Part shown: positions 12,181 through 24,800 of the stretch, piece after piece
How the letters are laid out: the number at the start of each line of letters is the position of its first letter
How positions within the stretch are numbered: position 1 is the first letter of the stretch
Source of the DNA: Hericium rajendrae
Taxonomy: Eukaryota > Basidiomycota > Agaricomycetes > Russulales > Hericiaceae
Direction: 5' to 3'
Length of the DNA: 64,000 nt
NCBI GenBank assembly: GCA_033439255.1
Contig: CM065886.1
Span: forward strand, 434,001 to 498,000
Position numbers and translations under genes: made by a program
The notes under the pieces: generated by a model
Seen by the model: only the letters and a program-made list of their open reading frames with translations
Database searches by the model: none
Told to the model about the DNA's origin: nothing

Positions 12181-13645
12181 TGCGACGCTTACATGCCGTG
12201 ATTCCCGCATGCCCGTGTTCCTGATGACGCAAAGGCGCACTTTAACTTACGTTGGCGCGCGCCGGCAGCCGCGAAGCTTTGATGGCTCTGCGGGGTTGGT
12301 CCAGGGTTTGGTATTCTCGTCTGCCCTCGCTGCCCGGTCGCCGAAGACGGCTTTATGGGCTCTCACCAGCACACCCGCGTGCGGCACCGGGGCAGAACTC
12401 CAGAAAGCGCGAGCCGGAGGATGGGACGGGCCTGGGCTGGAAACGGAGCGGCGGGGAGGCGTGCGGGTGCGAGCCTCGTGGGACGGTGTGCGCTGGATGG
12501 GCTTTGCGCGGCGCAGAGCGCTGCTTCTCGAGAGTGGATGCTGCGGCCCCGCGGGCGTGTGTCACCGCGCACGGGCGATTGGTGCGTCTCCCTCATCCTC
12601 TCGCGAGCATGCGCTCGCTCATCTCTGTGCTTCTGGCAGAAGTGGCTTTTCCCCCGCGAAGCCACTCCCAGCGTGCGCAGCACACGCCCCTAGACCACCA
12701 GCGCATCTATCGCGATCTCTCCACTTGCAATGGTTCCGCAAGGAATGAGCGGTATCCACCCTGCGCGCCCGCTTCTCCGCTTCGCTTCTGCCCCTATCCG
12801 CATCTATCTTCTTCTAGCAACCAACCGTCGTGCTCTCGCTGCAGCTGCCGCGCAGCCATCTGTTCTGAGGACTGCGTCCGGGCTTCCGTCGCCCAGTGGC
12901 AGACTTGGACTTGTCCTCTTGCTCTGCTTCCCCGGTGTTACGCCGCAGTCTCACGCCCGCCAGGGACGCGCAGAATCAGCTTCTGCATCAGTCCCGCATG
13001 CACGCAGCGCCCGCCGGTGACGTCGTACGCTTCTGTGCTCTGCGTCCGAGATCTGTCGGCCGCACTGCGTCCAGCGAAGCCCCATATGACCATCGCGGCT
13101 CGATGACAGCCATGGGGCCTATGCATCCACCTGAGCGCTGGAGTCGGCGTCGTTATCGCCGTTATCGCCAGCGGTGCCATACATGTCGAGGATGCGATGA
13201 AATGAAATGGAATGTGGGTGGATGTAGGACCGTCGTGTGTGTGCGCTCCGTTCTGTTGATCGATCGCTGCGATCCGAATAAACGCCTTGTGCAGAAGCGC
13301 GTCTACATGGACGCATCTACATGGAAGGAGAGACACTGCAATATGACTGCACGTATATCAGCCCTGCGCCACGACATTGGCAGCCCCACCTCGGAAACAA
13401 TACATGACGTTGATCACCACGTCGATAGATCGCCCCGACACCAACGCACAGACGTGCATGTCGTCCAATGGAACGAGAAGCCCAATTGAAGACAATCTTA
13501 TCAGCGACCGTACATGTCAATCTTGCTCTTGACCTCGGAAGCAGAGCCCCCATAAATTTGTGTTTCGCTGGGTACGTTCTTGGTAGCGGAGACGATCGAG
13601 GCGCTACTTGGACGTTCTTCTGCTCAGAACATATCATGTCGTAAA

Positions 13646-13776
13646 TGAAGTCCTCGAGAAGTCGTCCATTGCTTGCGCATACGCGAGATTAAATCGTGCA
13701 GACTCGGTTCCGCTTCGGCCCTCAGTGAAGTCCTGGAGAAGTCCTGGATTGCTTGTGTGTACGCAGATTAAATCGT
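13646..13776. repeat. Tandem duplication, 80-bp period
   Basis: TGAAGTCCTCGAGAAGTC at 13646 and TGAAGTCCTGGAGAAGTC at 13726 each start a roughly 50-bp similar block ending AGATTAAATCGT. The offset is 80 bp. Confidence 0.75.
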
Positions 13777-14137
13777 TCGGGCGCCGACGACGGTTCCTAT
13801 TTGATGCTGCTCTGTCCAAGACACAAGATGCCATAAACGAGGGTGGCGAAGAGTGACCCTTGACTCTGCTCGGCCGGACATGAAGTGAAGGGCAGTTCGG
13901 GCAACCCGTACCGTGCCCACTTGGCGACGCATGCATCGAGTCTTAAAGCGTAAGAAGAAGTCGATGGCCTACCTGTGCGCCACGAAGCACACAAAGTGGC
14001 CCAATGGAAAGTGTCGCGGCTTATACGCGGATGGAATCGTCGTGGACCCAGATGCGCATAACGGCACGGTGATCTCGCACTGGCGGCGGGCACATTGTAT
14101 GCGCAAGGAACGGTCCACTTGGCGACCGATCCGGCAT

Positions 14138-14175
14138 CGTCCCTTATCTCAAGCTAAGGCTTGAAATAAGGGACG
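14138..14175. repeat. 17-bp stem, 4-nt loop hairpin
   Basis: Arm 14138-14154 (CGTCCCTTATCTCAAGC) and arm 14159-14175 are reverse complements except for one position, with loop TAAG. There is no T-run after it and no neighbouring gene that it would obviously terminate. Confidence 0.8.
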
Positions 14176-15064
14176 TCGACATCCTGTTGCGGCGGGACCG
14201 CCATGAGGTGAGAGCACAAAGTACACTCGCTGAAAAACGTGGCGGTGTTGTGGCGATCCTAGCTCTCCGAGTTCTCGTTGAACAGAAAAAAAAAACCGTT
14301 CTGCCGAGCTATTCGCAGGCTGACGGATGCGTGTGCCGTCGTGCCGCAAAAATTAATTCACAACCGCCATGTAACGCCCATTTGCAGAGGGTTGGTCGCA
14401 GCAGGGTAAGATCGGCACAACAAATGATGCGGCGTACGTGTTACAGAATTTGAATTCCGAGGCGAGCGATGCGAGGCAAGCGGGCGTCGGTGTGGGGTCG
14501 GATCTATGATGGCGATTGAGTGTAATAATTTACTAGGGACGATTGGATGTCAGTTGCGTTGGTTATTATTGGTTGCCGGTGCGCTTGGCGCTGGCGAGAC
14601 GACGACGGGGGTCGTCGGGGGCAGTCTGGTCGATCGTGCATCATTTTTTGCATGAGCTGAACTAGCGTGCGACGTCAGCAGCGAGACGGCGGTGTGAATG
14701 TGTGATGCAGCAAGTACGGCGACGAGACGAGATGAGAGGAGATCGGAAGATCTGTGGGGTAATCCGAGGCGGCGGGGTATGCACAGCAGCCGGCGGGAGG
14801 TCGGGGTCGCTGGACTCGAGCAGGCAGGAGGGAGTGATGAGCCGGCCGTGCCTTATGGGGCGGCTAGGGACGCGAAGCAGCCGCGCCGCAACGCTGGGGC
14901 TGGGGTTGTATGGTCGTGTTGCACTGCGTGGACCAAGACCCCAGGAAGAGGTGGCCGGACCGGGTCCCGGCGCGGTGGGAGATAGTGCCTCATAAGTGCG
15001 CGCAAGCAAATGCCGCAACACCGACTTGACGCCTCCTCGCTGCTGCTCCCCCCACTCCCGCCCC

Positions 15065-16881
15065 ATGTCCGCCTTTTTCCAGCCCTCGTCTTACAAGCCT
15101 CAGGTCCGCCAGGAGGGCTTCCATCTACCCTCTCCGCCGCCCTCCAACCCATCCCCGCCCCCATCGAGCCATTCCGCCAACGGCCCCTTCGACCCCGCCA
15201 ACATCTTCATCCCCAACCACTTTCTCCCTGACCCCTTCCGGTCCAAGTCAAGTGCGGACCAGAGCAGCGCCAGCATGGACTTCTCCGACGAGCTCGCGTC
15301 GCTAATGGCGCACTCACCTCCGCCCCCGAGCCACACTCACCACCAGTCCAACGAGCGCTCGACCCATTCCCCCGATCTCGACCACCACCACCATCACGGC
15401 CAATCGCACCATCCCTCGTCCCACTCTGCGAACGGCGCCGCTAATGGGTACGATACCCAGGGCTACCGCCACAACATCTTCGACATCTCCGCGCCTGCCA
15501 CCTTCTCCTCCCACCACCATTCGCAGTCCCAACAATACTCCATCCCCCACCGGCCGGACCTCCCGCCACTTGCTCATCCGTCGTCCTTCCACAATAATGC
15601 GTCCACCGATGGCACTGCCTCCTACTCGCCCTCCTCTGCCGGCCCGCCCCCGCACTTCAACTCGACCCTTCCCGCGCTCTCCTCATCCCTCCGCTACTCT
15701 GACCCCCACACGCCGGCCGATGCGTATCCACCCCTCAGCGCAAGTGCCGACTACCGCGCGCACCACACACCCTCACCCTCTGCCCGTTCGCGTTCACGCT
15801 CCCGCGGTGGTATCGAGCCACCAAGCACGCACGGCGGACCTGCCCGTACCGCACGCGCAAAGCGGGGGAGCATCAGCAGCGTGTCGCCCCCGCGCCACCC
15901 GCACGCCATCCTGATCCCCTCGCAGCAGCGTCCCACCACTGCCAACAGCGGCGGCACCCCCACGCTCCCTGTCTCCCCGCTCTCGCTGCACACCAGTAAC
16001 GGCTGGTTCGTCCCGCCGTCCTCGCAGACGCACGCGCACGAGTACAGCCTGCCGACGCCTGATGGCACCGCGTATGGCTCGTTCGGCGGGCAAAACCAGG
16101 GCCTTGGCGTCAGCCCGAAGGACCTCGGCGGCGGCGCAAGTGCCGAGCCGTTGGACCCAGCGACGAAGCAGGCGATGCTTGCCAATGAGAAGCGGCGCCG
16201 GCGAAGAGAGTCGCATAACGCGGTCGAGCGGCGCAGACGCGACAACATCAATGAGAAGATCAGTGAGCTTGCGACGCTGATTCCGGAGTGTATGCTTGAT
16301 CCTAGTGGTATGCATCTTGCTCGCATGTGCCATGTTGATACTGATGGTCCTGGACAGCATCATCGCAGCCACCGACCTCGCCCACGCCTGACGACATCGT
16401 CAACGGGAACCTTGCACCTCCGCTCCTCCCACCTTCGCCTGCGGCAAACGGCGACGAGAGTAAGGAGGGGCTTGCCTCGCCTGGCGCCGGCGGCGGGAGC
16501 GTGAATGGCTCGGCGGCAGACAGCGCGGTCAAGGCGAACAAAGGCATGATCCTGCGCAAGAGCGTGGAATACATTCGGTACCTCCAGCAGCTGGTGAGCG
16601 CGCAGGCGTCGCGGAACCGCGAGCTCGAGGCGCAGCTCGCCGGCGTGCACGGGGACGATAAGGAGGGCGAGATGGTGCTCGCGTCAGATGTTGGGCTCGG
16701 ACCGTCATTGGCAAGGAGGCTCGAGGGCGTGGATGAGGGTGAGGAAGATGATTTGATGGAGGTGGAGGGTGAAGACGAGGAGGGTGAGATAGATATGGAG
16801 GATGGGGAGGGGAAGCGTGGGCGGGCACGGAGGCGCGGCGACGTCGTCGTGAAGGAGGAGAATGGTGCGGAAAGCTCATAG
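15065..16881 (+). CDS. bHLH transcription factor, USF/Rtg3-like, with long loop
   Basis: Exon 1 is 15065-16307 and exon 2 is 16358-16881 (50-bp intron), giving 588 residues. Residues 1-370 are Ser/Pro/His-rich and low in structure, with a run of histidines. The basic region and helix 1 begin about residue 374; His384, Glu388 and Arg392 are the three contacts of class-B factors that read CACGTG-type E-boxes. Helix 2 starts about residue 475 (NKGMILRKSVEYIRYLQQL) and runs on into a short leucine/glutamate helix that could help dimerise. A loop of about 60 Pro/Ser/Gly-rich residues, where the intron falls, separates the helices, much longer than usual but reminiscent of yeast Rtg3. The C-terminus is an acidic Glu/Asp-rich stretch followed by basic residues. 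The start is the first ATG of the frame. The target genes are unknown. Confidence 0.85.
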
Positions 16882-17766
16882 GCCGCCGCAGCCGCCATAC
16901 CAAAACGCCCTCCACATCTATGCACACCCTCCTCTACACCCTGCTTGCTTACCCGCCGCTGACTTACCCATCCACCTAGTGCTGTCCCCACATACTTACG
17001 TTCTCTTTGTTCTCCTGCTCTCCTGTGTGTCCATACGCCGTGTTCTTTGTTCTTTTGCTGTGTTGATAGGCGATGACGAATTGTATAATGAATTGGTTGT
17101 GACGTAGCAAGGGGTAGCTATATGCGCGCGAATGAGTTGGCTGACAGCCGAGGAGAGATCTGCAGACCTTGGCGCCTGTATGCGCGTCGCATGTGCGCAC
17201 CCACCAGACTTGTCATCCGACGCTGCCTTCGTACATGGGCTGCAAACTTATAAGGCATGTGGTGGTGGGAGAGAGAGAGAGAGCGGCGGGGCTTGGGCGG
17301 CGTGTCGAATTGAATTTATCTAAGAAAGTTGTGGAACGCGTCGCATGTCAATTCCGTTTTCACATGGAAAGCGCATTGCCAGACTTGGCCATCCACTGTC
17401 GTGTCGAATTCGACGATCCATTCTGGGACGTAGATTGTTGCAATGCAATGAATAAATATACAAATATGGCCTTTTCTGGATCGCAGATTGTCGATGGACG
17501 ACAGCTGAGGATCCAGGTTCGGATGTTGACGTGCCCCATTGCGATTTTGGCCCGTAGGTTGAATTCCACAACCCGTTCTAGTCGCACTGCAGTAGCTGGA
17601 GACGCCAGTATGGATGACACTGCCGTTTCGTATGGGAGAAGGATGGCAGGATAATCCACTGCCTGTGCAGTGGAAAGTTCCAAATACTCGCATGGTAATA
17701 AATAATACAGGTATCGTACAGCCCATTCGATCGACTAATCCCGTAAGTAACCGGGCGAGCCTCCTT
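16882..17766. other. Convergent intergenic region
   Basis: Lies between the 3' ends of the bHLH gene (+) and the nuclease gene (-). It holds a short GA run near 17268-17284 and AT-richer 3' flanks. No gene is seen. Confidence 0.6.
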
Positions 17767-19064
17767 CTAATGCTCCAGACTGTCCTCGACGAGCGGCGCG
17801 AAGATATCGTTCAGCACCCCCGCAAGCCGAATCCCGCCCTGCGCAAGCAGACGCTCCACAACCCACTCGCGCTCGATGCGCCCCGCGTACGCGGGCGTGT
17901 CGAGCTCGAGGTACGTCCCCCGCGGCCGCGCATCCGCGAACACCCATCCCTCGTCGTCGTCGTGTATGTGCACGTGCACGTCCTCCTCGCCGTGCGCGGT
18001 CGCGTCGTGGCTGTACGGCGGCTCGTCCAGCTCGGGCGGCCACACAAGGTCGCAGTTCAGCGCGTGGATCGGCGTCGCCCACGCATACGGGCACAGCTGC
18101 GCGTCGTCCGCGCCGTCCGGCGCGCCGCCGCCGCCGAACACGGTCTGCGCGATGCGCTGCAGAAAGCCGCTCTCCGGTGCGGGAGCGGGGCAGTCGAGCC
18201 AGGACTCGACTTCGTCTTCCCAGCGCGCGGAGGCGGCGCCGACGCCGACGCCTTCCCACATCAGCCGGCGCACGTACGGGTCGTAGATCGCGCCGCGGAG
18301 CGCAGCCTCGACCTCGCGGACGGGGAGTGGGCGCGAATAATTCGACCAGCTGGGGATGCCGCGGAGCGCCTTGGCGATAAGCAGGCCGTCCCACAACGAG
18401 TGCAGATCTGTGGGCGTCAGTGTTATCGAGTACGGATGTGAATAGATAGCGTACTGGTGACGCGGCCGTTCCAGGAGACCTTGTCGCTGTTGCCGCCGCG
18501 GTCGCGCCCGGTGAGGTGCAGCGGCTGGTGCAAGTCGCCGACGAAGTGGATAAGGAACTTGAGCGCCTCCTGCGCGGTGCCGAGATCGTCGCTGGCGCGC
18601 ACCGCGGCCACGTCGCCCGTGCCGCGCACGAACTCTTCGAGCAGCGTTGTGGTGTTGCGGATGCCGGAGAGCACGTTGTTGCCCGTGCGCCCCGCCCAGC
18701 CGCGCGCGCCGGGGAAGAGGCACGTATCAGACGGGTGATCGCCGAGCGCGCCGACGTAATGCAGCGCCGCGCTCCAGCGCATGCGGTACTTGTACCGGTC
18801 GGCCCAGGTCGAGACGGGTGCGAGGAAGCAGGTGGATGATGCGCTGTCGGGGTAGAGGATGCTGCAGAGGATGGGGAGCACGGAGGGCTGCAGGTGGATC
18901 TGCGCGATGGTCGCGACAATTTCGTGTCCTATTGCGGCATTCTTTGGTTTCTATCAAGGAGATGGTGTAGAACAAGGCTTACCAGCTGCGCCCCAGGCTT
19001 CAGCGCCGGGTAGACTGCCTAGTGCGAGCACAACACCACCAGTCAATATCGTGCTGAGACGCAT
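17767..19064 (-). CDS. Secreted S1/P1-type zinc nuclease
   Basis: Three exons (introns 18929-18982 and 18408-18454) give 398 residues. A signal peptide of about 23 residues ends at ...GAEA, so the mature chain starts WGAAGH, the N-terminal tryptophan and histidine that bind zinc in P1 nuclease. Further ligands are visible in the order SAALHYVGALGD, HFVGDLHQPLH and LHSLWD. Family members are extracellular nucleases with 3'-nucleotidase activity that cut single-stranded DNA and RNA, usually for phosphate or nucleoside scavenging. The C-terminal third contains an acidic and His-rich insert (VHVHIHDDDEGW) not typical of P1 and possibly metal-binding. Intron 1 splits the codon just before the zinc-binding histidine. 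No truncation is seen. Confidence 0.9.
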
Positions 19065-19578
19065 GGTGGGGAGTTATTGAATGTGTTGCCAGCGGCAAGT
19101 CAGTGGCTACGGCCCTTTATGTAGGCCGTCGAGAACAACAAAGCCCCACAAAGAGAACAGATGGGTATGCTTGTCGTTACAATAAGAGAGGACAGCATTC
19201 CAAGCGATGTTGGCAGCTCAAACAACAAAGGCGCGTGAACCAATTAGGGCACACACGTGACGTAACTACGAATATAAGGCAGGGAGATGGAGGTTCGAAA
19301 GCTTCTGTACACGAGTCGTTGCCTACTCCAGACAATAACGTGGAGGTTTGGCAACGCCTGGATACATAGATCGTATCTGAAATAAGAACGAAAACCGCCA
19401 TGACGACGCTATCAGTGACCACGTTGCGGGAGGTGGGTATAGGTTAAGACTCGAAGTATAAGTAGATTGAAATCAAGAAAGCTGAGTACCCATCGTTCGG
19501 TATGTGCGGTACGGGCTGATAATCGATAATGTGTGATTACTGTTGTGAGAACGTCAGTCTTCCAGAGCTCATTCGCAT
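19065..19578. other. Intergenic between nuclease and P450-1
   Basis: Holds the nuclease promoter (a weak ACATAAAG about 50 bp before its start, on -) and the 3' flank of P450-1. No gene is seen. Confidence 0.6.
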
Positions 19579-21823
19579 TCAGGCGCGCCGAGGCAAACTT
19601 CGTACAAAGGCAGCGTCTTCCGGCCCCAGCTCCTGCTCGAACTGTTCAAATACCCGTCTCGCATCTGCAAAATCCCGCTCGATTATCTGCGCACGTTCGA
19701 CGCTGCGAGGCTGAATGTCGCACACGAATGGTTGTGGGCAGAGAACCATTCCCTGTACGTGTTGGCACAGTAAACATTACGCTATCTCCGAAGATCTTTA
19801 TGAAAGTGCGGGGACTCACATCGTGGTAGTTGTCGATGTCTGCTGGTACTGGGATCTTCGTTTTGGGATCGATAGCCAGACGGAAGGTAAACGCCCACAG
19901 ACAGTTCATAACGTTCAGGCGCTAAAATTGCTCAGGTCGCTTGGGAATCCAGAGGAATCCAATATGTCCTTACTATAGCATCGTTCGCGAGATGGAGACC
20001 GACACAAAATCTCTGGCGTAAAGGTGTGAGCTTCGTCTTCGTCCATGAGTCTACTTGTACAATCAAGGACTGACCCGTCCATAGCCGAAATGCAGGTCGT
20101 GACGTCGACCGGAGTCGTCGGCGCCAGGCTTGGTGCCGAACTCAGATGTCAAGAAACGATCCGGGTTGAAGAGCTCGGGATCATCAAATGCATCTGCGTC
20201 GTGGCCCATTGCCCCTGAAGATAAATCGAATACCGTAAAGTTGCGCATGCCGAGAACGAGCGCCTTAGCTTACATATATTGACGATAACCGTCGAGCCTC
20301 GAGGGATGAAGTAGCCCTCGACCTTCCAAATCATGAGAAAGGACGGACGTAGGGGTGACATGGGTGTACTCACGCTCTCATCTGCGGTCGTATAGTGCGG
20401 TATTGCGACCGGCAACGGAGGCCTCATACGGAACACCTGCAAGGCATAACACAGTATTTAGTTGTGCGTAACGCGCGGAGTATGGCGACTCGAACCTCCT
20501 TCACTATCGCTTGCACATAGGGCAAGCGCTCCCAGTCTTCCAGGACCGGTGACCGGTCCTCGCCAATGACCCTGCCGATCTCCTTCCACGCTTTCTTTTG
20601 TACTTCCGGGTGGTTCATAATGAGCAGGATGAAGTTAAGAAGGAACGTTGAGCTCGTTTCTGTGCCGCCTTCAAGCATGACACCGCACAGATACCTTAGG
20701 AGACAAAGGAGTCAATATTATGTTTTGTACAGCCATAGACCGGAACGCACGCTGCCATCTCCCGATCGAGACCATACTTGTCCGAATCCTTGACGATATC
20801 CTCCAGGAAGCAACCGTTCTGTCTCTTCTCAGCGATGCGTGCAGCGCATCTGTCCAGCGTTCCAAAGTATAGCTTGTGCTGCATGGTCCGCACCTCTCTC
20901 GCTTCCGTTTTCCATGCGGCCCATTGCTCTGGGACGTACTTCAGAATAGGGAACAGATCGATCGGCGGATGGGCGCCTGGTGTCGCAAGGCGCGCCCATC
21001 TGTGGACGAAGCCAAAGAAGTCGATGACGTCTGCACTGTCTTTTCGTGGAGAGCGAAAGCCGGCCATTATAGATGTCATGACGGAGTTTGTATAGCGGCC
21101 GATGTGGGAGGAGAAGTGCTGTGATCCGACTTAATTTGAGGGGAGCGGTAGCATGATGGTACTATCTCTTACCTCGGGGTCCTTTAAGAAATCGTACATG
21201 ACTTGTGTTGCCTCTGCCGCCTGTATAGGCCTATGCTTGGCGCATTGCTCCTTCGTAAGCAAATTGTGGGCAAGGCGGCGGACGCGTCTCCAAGTCGGAG
21301 CTAAAGAAACAGGTATCGTGTCAGTTGTCTCGCATTCAAAATTCGAGAGAAATAAAAAAGACGAACTATTCTGCATGAGAATCAAGGAATTCCCGCCTGT
21401 GACCACTTCACCGATGTAGAACGAGGGTCGACTCGCAGTCGTTGCACCTTTGTGCTCGAGAAGATCCCTTGCAATGCGTGGGTCGGAGATGATGACGACC
21501 GTCCCGCGACCAACTTTCATCTACGAGTCGTCAGCCTCGAGAACATAACATTTCTGAAATAGCAAGGATTACCGAGAATATTCCACCGTATTCTTTTGCC
21601 CACTGCGTGAACCTGGAGACGTGAGTTGATATTGTAAAAAATGGAGGGATGTCAAGACGTACTTGAGGTGTACATATTCCTTCGGGAACTGGAGGATATT
21701 TCCGAGAAGCGGCGTCGTTGGCGGACCGGGAGGAAGGCCTGGCTCTCGCCTGCCTATCCTCATCATCCAAACAAGAAGCGACACGCATGCGAGGAAGGTG
21801 GTGGATACGGTAACGAAAGACAT
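19579..21823 (-). CDS. Cytochrome P450 (paralogue 1)
   Basis: Twelve exons can be joined into an uninterrupted protein of roughly 540 residues. It begins with a hydrophobic ER anchor (MSFVTVSTTFLACVSLLVW), a short basic linker and the hinge GLPPGPPTTP. Conserved elements in order are the WRRVRR helix C, the I-helix oxygen motif GGTETS, the K-helix EVFR, the aromatic PDRF segment and the haem-thiolate loop FGYGRRFCVG, whose cysteine ligates the iron. It is a membrane-bound monooxygenase fed by NADPH-P450 reductase; the substrate cannot be read from sequence. It is a sister of the genes at 24985 and 27886 and keeps all eleven introns. A family number is not assigned because that needs a curated search. 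Confidence 0.88.
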
Positions 21824-24800
21824 TCCGATGGGTGTTGGGGGGTGGAATTATCGAGTTCAAGCTTTTATGAGTCCGCGATTGACCTACAAATCAAAATGAA
21901 CACGACAGCAAAGCATGGAACGTACCTTGATATTGATCGAAGAGTCCGATGCTGCGATGAAATACTAACGTCTCATCCGTATCGGGAATGGACAAAGCCC
22001 GATGAAGACACAGTATAGCTCCAAATTTGTTGAGATCTTCGTTACAGCCACATTATTCCAGACGAGCTAACTTAATGCAAGTGCTTTTAGAGTGTCTGGA
22101 AAGCTATTTGGACGCGAGAAGCTGGTCAACGAAGGCGAAGAATGCTAGGATGTCGAGTGACGGAAGGCCAAAAAAAACACAATCGTGGATATCGGTTCGA
22201 CTACATAGCTATGATAGAGCCGAATAAAGCTCTGGGCCATTGATGGTATCAATACAATGTTCTGTCTGCTGCGAATAGGAGACTCTAGTGCAGTGCTGCA
22301 TTTGAACAAATTTAACGCACCGCAGATAGCACAAGGAAAGTTGAGGTTGTTTGAATTGACTCGATGCTAAATCAATTGGAGCTCAAGAGTGGGCAGTCGC
22401 AGCAGCAGATAGCCGTCGAAAATAGAAGATAAGAACGACCAAAATTATATATACTTCTCTCTGGATCCTGTTTGCAGTGAACGAAAGCCAGAGGCGCGCA
22501 TTCGGGGACTGGTCTCCACGATATCGGTACCGTGCACTTGCATGACACCGAGATAACCAAGGCGTCTTTGGAGTAGTCCTTATAAGAGAAGAGATACAGC
22601 CATAATATGCATGTAGTGGACTTTGGTCATTGGTACCCGTGGCCGCAGGGAAGGAAGGAAAAAATGTTACAGGAAATAATGCTTCGTCTCCAAGGAACAG
22701 ATTTTCTCACGCTCACTTAACTCGAGACCTTTCGTCACGAACACACGAAGCATATTTACCATCAACGCCGACTCAGTCGGGCCTGGAGTAACAGTGCGTT
22801 GTTCGAGATCTTGATTTTGATCGTCTCGCATTCTCAGGTCGTGCCAGAAAATTGTTGCTCTCTTACCCTTTGACCGCCAGACTCTGACTTCTCCTCCTTC
22901 CTTCACACGCATTTGCTCCCTCGGTCGTCCAACGTGCAGTTGCGGCTCGGCACCAGTCGCAGATACACCTGCTCTGTAACAGTCCAAGCCTCGTTTCAGG
23001 GGGTGGCACCTTTCAACTTCACAAGGCACAAGCGCAATTCGCGAATCGTATTCCCAGTTAAAATGTCCCTCTGCATGAACAAGCTTGAACGTGGCATGTC
23101 CAGTAAGTCAATGTCATTGCCCTCCCGCGTCGCGCACAAGGCCAACGGACCACCCTTCATCTATGCACGGACCATGATCGATGCACGCGTGTGCTCCATC
23201 CAGGAAGCCGGGCGCCTCGCACGAGCAGGCTCATCGCGGACAGCCGTTCTAAACGCGGTGGACCGCCAAGGAGTAGCACTGGATGCCAGTCGCATGCCCG
23301 TTGAACCTTCTCGCTTTCCTATTGTAGCCTGTATTGAGATCGGATCTCCTGCTCTGCCCATCAATCAAGGGGCATCTGTGAGGAAGGAAAGGATATACCC
23401 ACCATGCCTCTGCTTTGTATCTAGCTTGCGCGTGCGCTGGATGTGCGCTCTGTGCCACATACGTCAGAATGCCACCCATGCCTCTCCCGTTACAGGAGCC
23501 CGGCATGCTGATGTAGGCGATAGAAAAATCTACATACTTGACAGGGCTGCATGCTGTATGCCCCTGTTCGAGTTGAGATACTGTCTAGCCTGTAATGGGT
23601 CTAAGTAAGAGCTTTCTTGTCGGTGTTTCGCACTTGCTGACTTCAGTCCTGTCTAGAAACAGGATTGTTTTTCAGCCCGTGTGCACAAGCAGTTGTCCTT
23701 ATCACGTCGCTCAATTTTCCACAAGTAGATCTTGAAGACAGATGACGGACGATCCCTTTGATCAAGCTCTGCCTCTCACTTTCCGCTGTCTGTCTGCTTT
23801 TGGATGGTGCCCGAGGACAGCTCGCTGCACATATCTCAGTGATCGATCGCGCAAGCATCGGCCGGGGCGCAGACCGGGGTGTTGATCTGATCGTGGTGAG
23901 CCTCGGAAACGGAGACAGTACTTGGTGGGTCTCCATCTCAGTTGAGTGGCGTATCTTACCCAGTGTTGAGCGTCGTGTGCCATTCGTCATCAGCTCAACT
24001 CCTCGTATGGCCCTCTCGGCGGTGCGGAGACTCGGGCTCAAAGGATGTAATACTATATAACGCGATACTGCGCAGATCCAATTCCAAGAAGTAACAACAG
24101 TCCTTACCAATGCTCGACCGGCCTCCATCAGCCATGGCTTCGCGCGAGCGAAGCTCCTTTCTCCGCCTTTCCTCCTTGGCGTCTCTGAGTTGATATCCTG
24201 CTTCTAGGTGCTTCCGAGTGGCTGCCGCTTTGCGACTGCAAGCATGTGTCTTGTGAAACTCAAACGCGTGCTTATTTACAGCTTCTCAACGTCAACAGAA
24301 GTACGGACATGTTTGCATGCCGGCTGATGCCAGCATGCTGCTGATCGCATGGTTTCCAGCCCCGGCTTGAAAGTCAAAAGGAGGTGGGTCGAATGCATCA
24401 AATGCCGCATCAGAAATTCGTAGCTCAGACCTGCTTCTGTAGGTCACCGGTGGTATTGTTCTTATTGCCGTGAGGGTGGGACCTCGAGCATGCTAGAACG
24501 TCCCAGAGGAGTTTCGAGTAATTCCACGATGATGGTGCACAGACGCTCTCAACATGTCATTGTCTCCGACTAGCGACACAACATCGGGATGAATCTCAAT
24601 ATCTGACTTTCCTGGAAAGCGTGTTTCGACGATGGATTTCAAATCAATAAATCGTAATCATCTCTGGCTTCAGCTACTTTTCAATTATTTTAAGAGGGGT
24701 ATGTAGTCGGGTTGATAAGAAGTTTAGGACTTGTACCTTCTTCAGGTCCGTTCTCTTTGGAATACACGGGAACCCAACTGCATAGAGTCCGATCGGCTTT

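Larger units (their letters stand above)
8867..15064. other. 6-kb GC- and CpG-rich gene desert
   Basis: Long frames occur on both strands simply because stop codons are rare in this composition (for example 10147-11007 + and 11355-12125 -). None shows a conserved motif, a signal peptide with a sensible continuation, or matching splice sites. Local tandem duplications, repeated pyrimidine tracts and one strong hairpin are listed separately. The last few hundred bases are presumably the bHLH gene promoter and leader. Confidence 0.5.

Noticed and set aside
17316-17726. 136-codon minus-strand frame after the bHLH gene
   Set aside because: Lies in the convergent 3' flank with no motif; the nuclease gene clearly ends at 17767.
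22094-22170. Possible N-terminal relic of a P450-4-like gene
   Set aside because: The similarity is only about 45 bp at roughly 75%, too little to separate from chance in hydrophobic codons.
23640-24137. Possible small minus-strand gene starting MADGGRSS
   Set aside because: Plausible donors exist, but the product has no recognisable feature and the 3' end cannot be defined.
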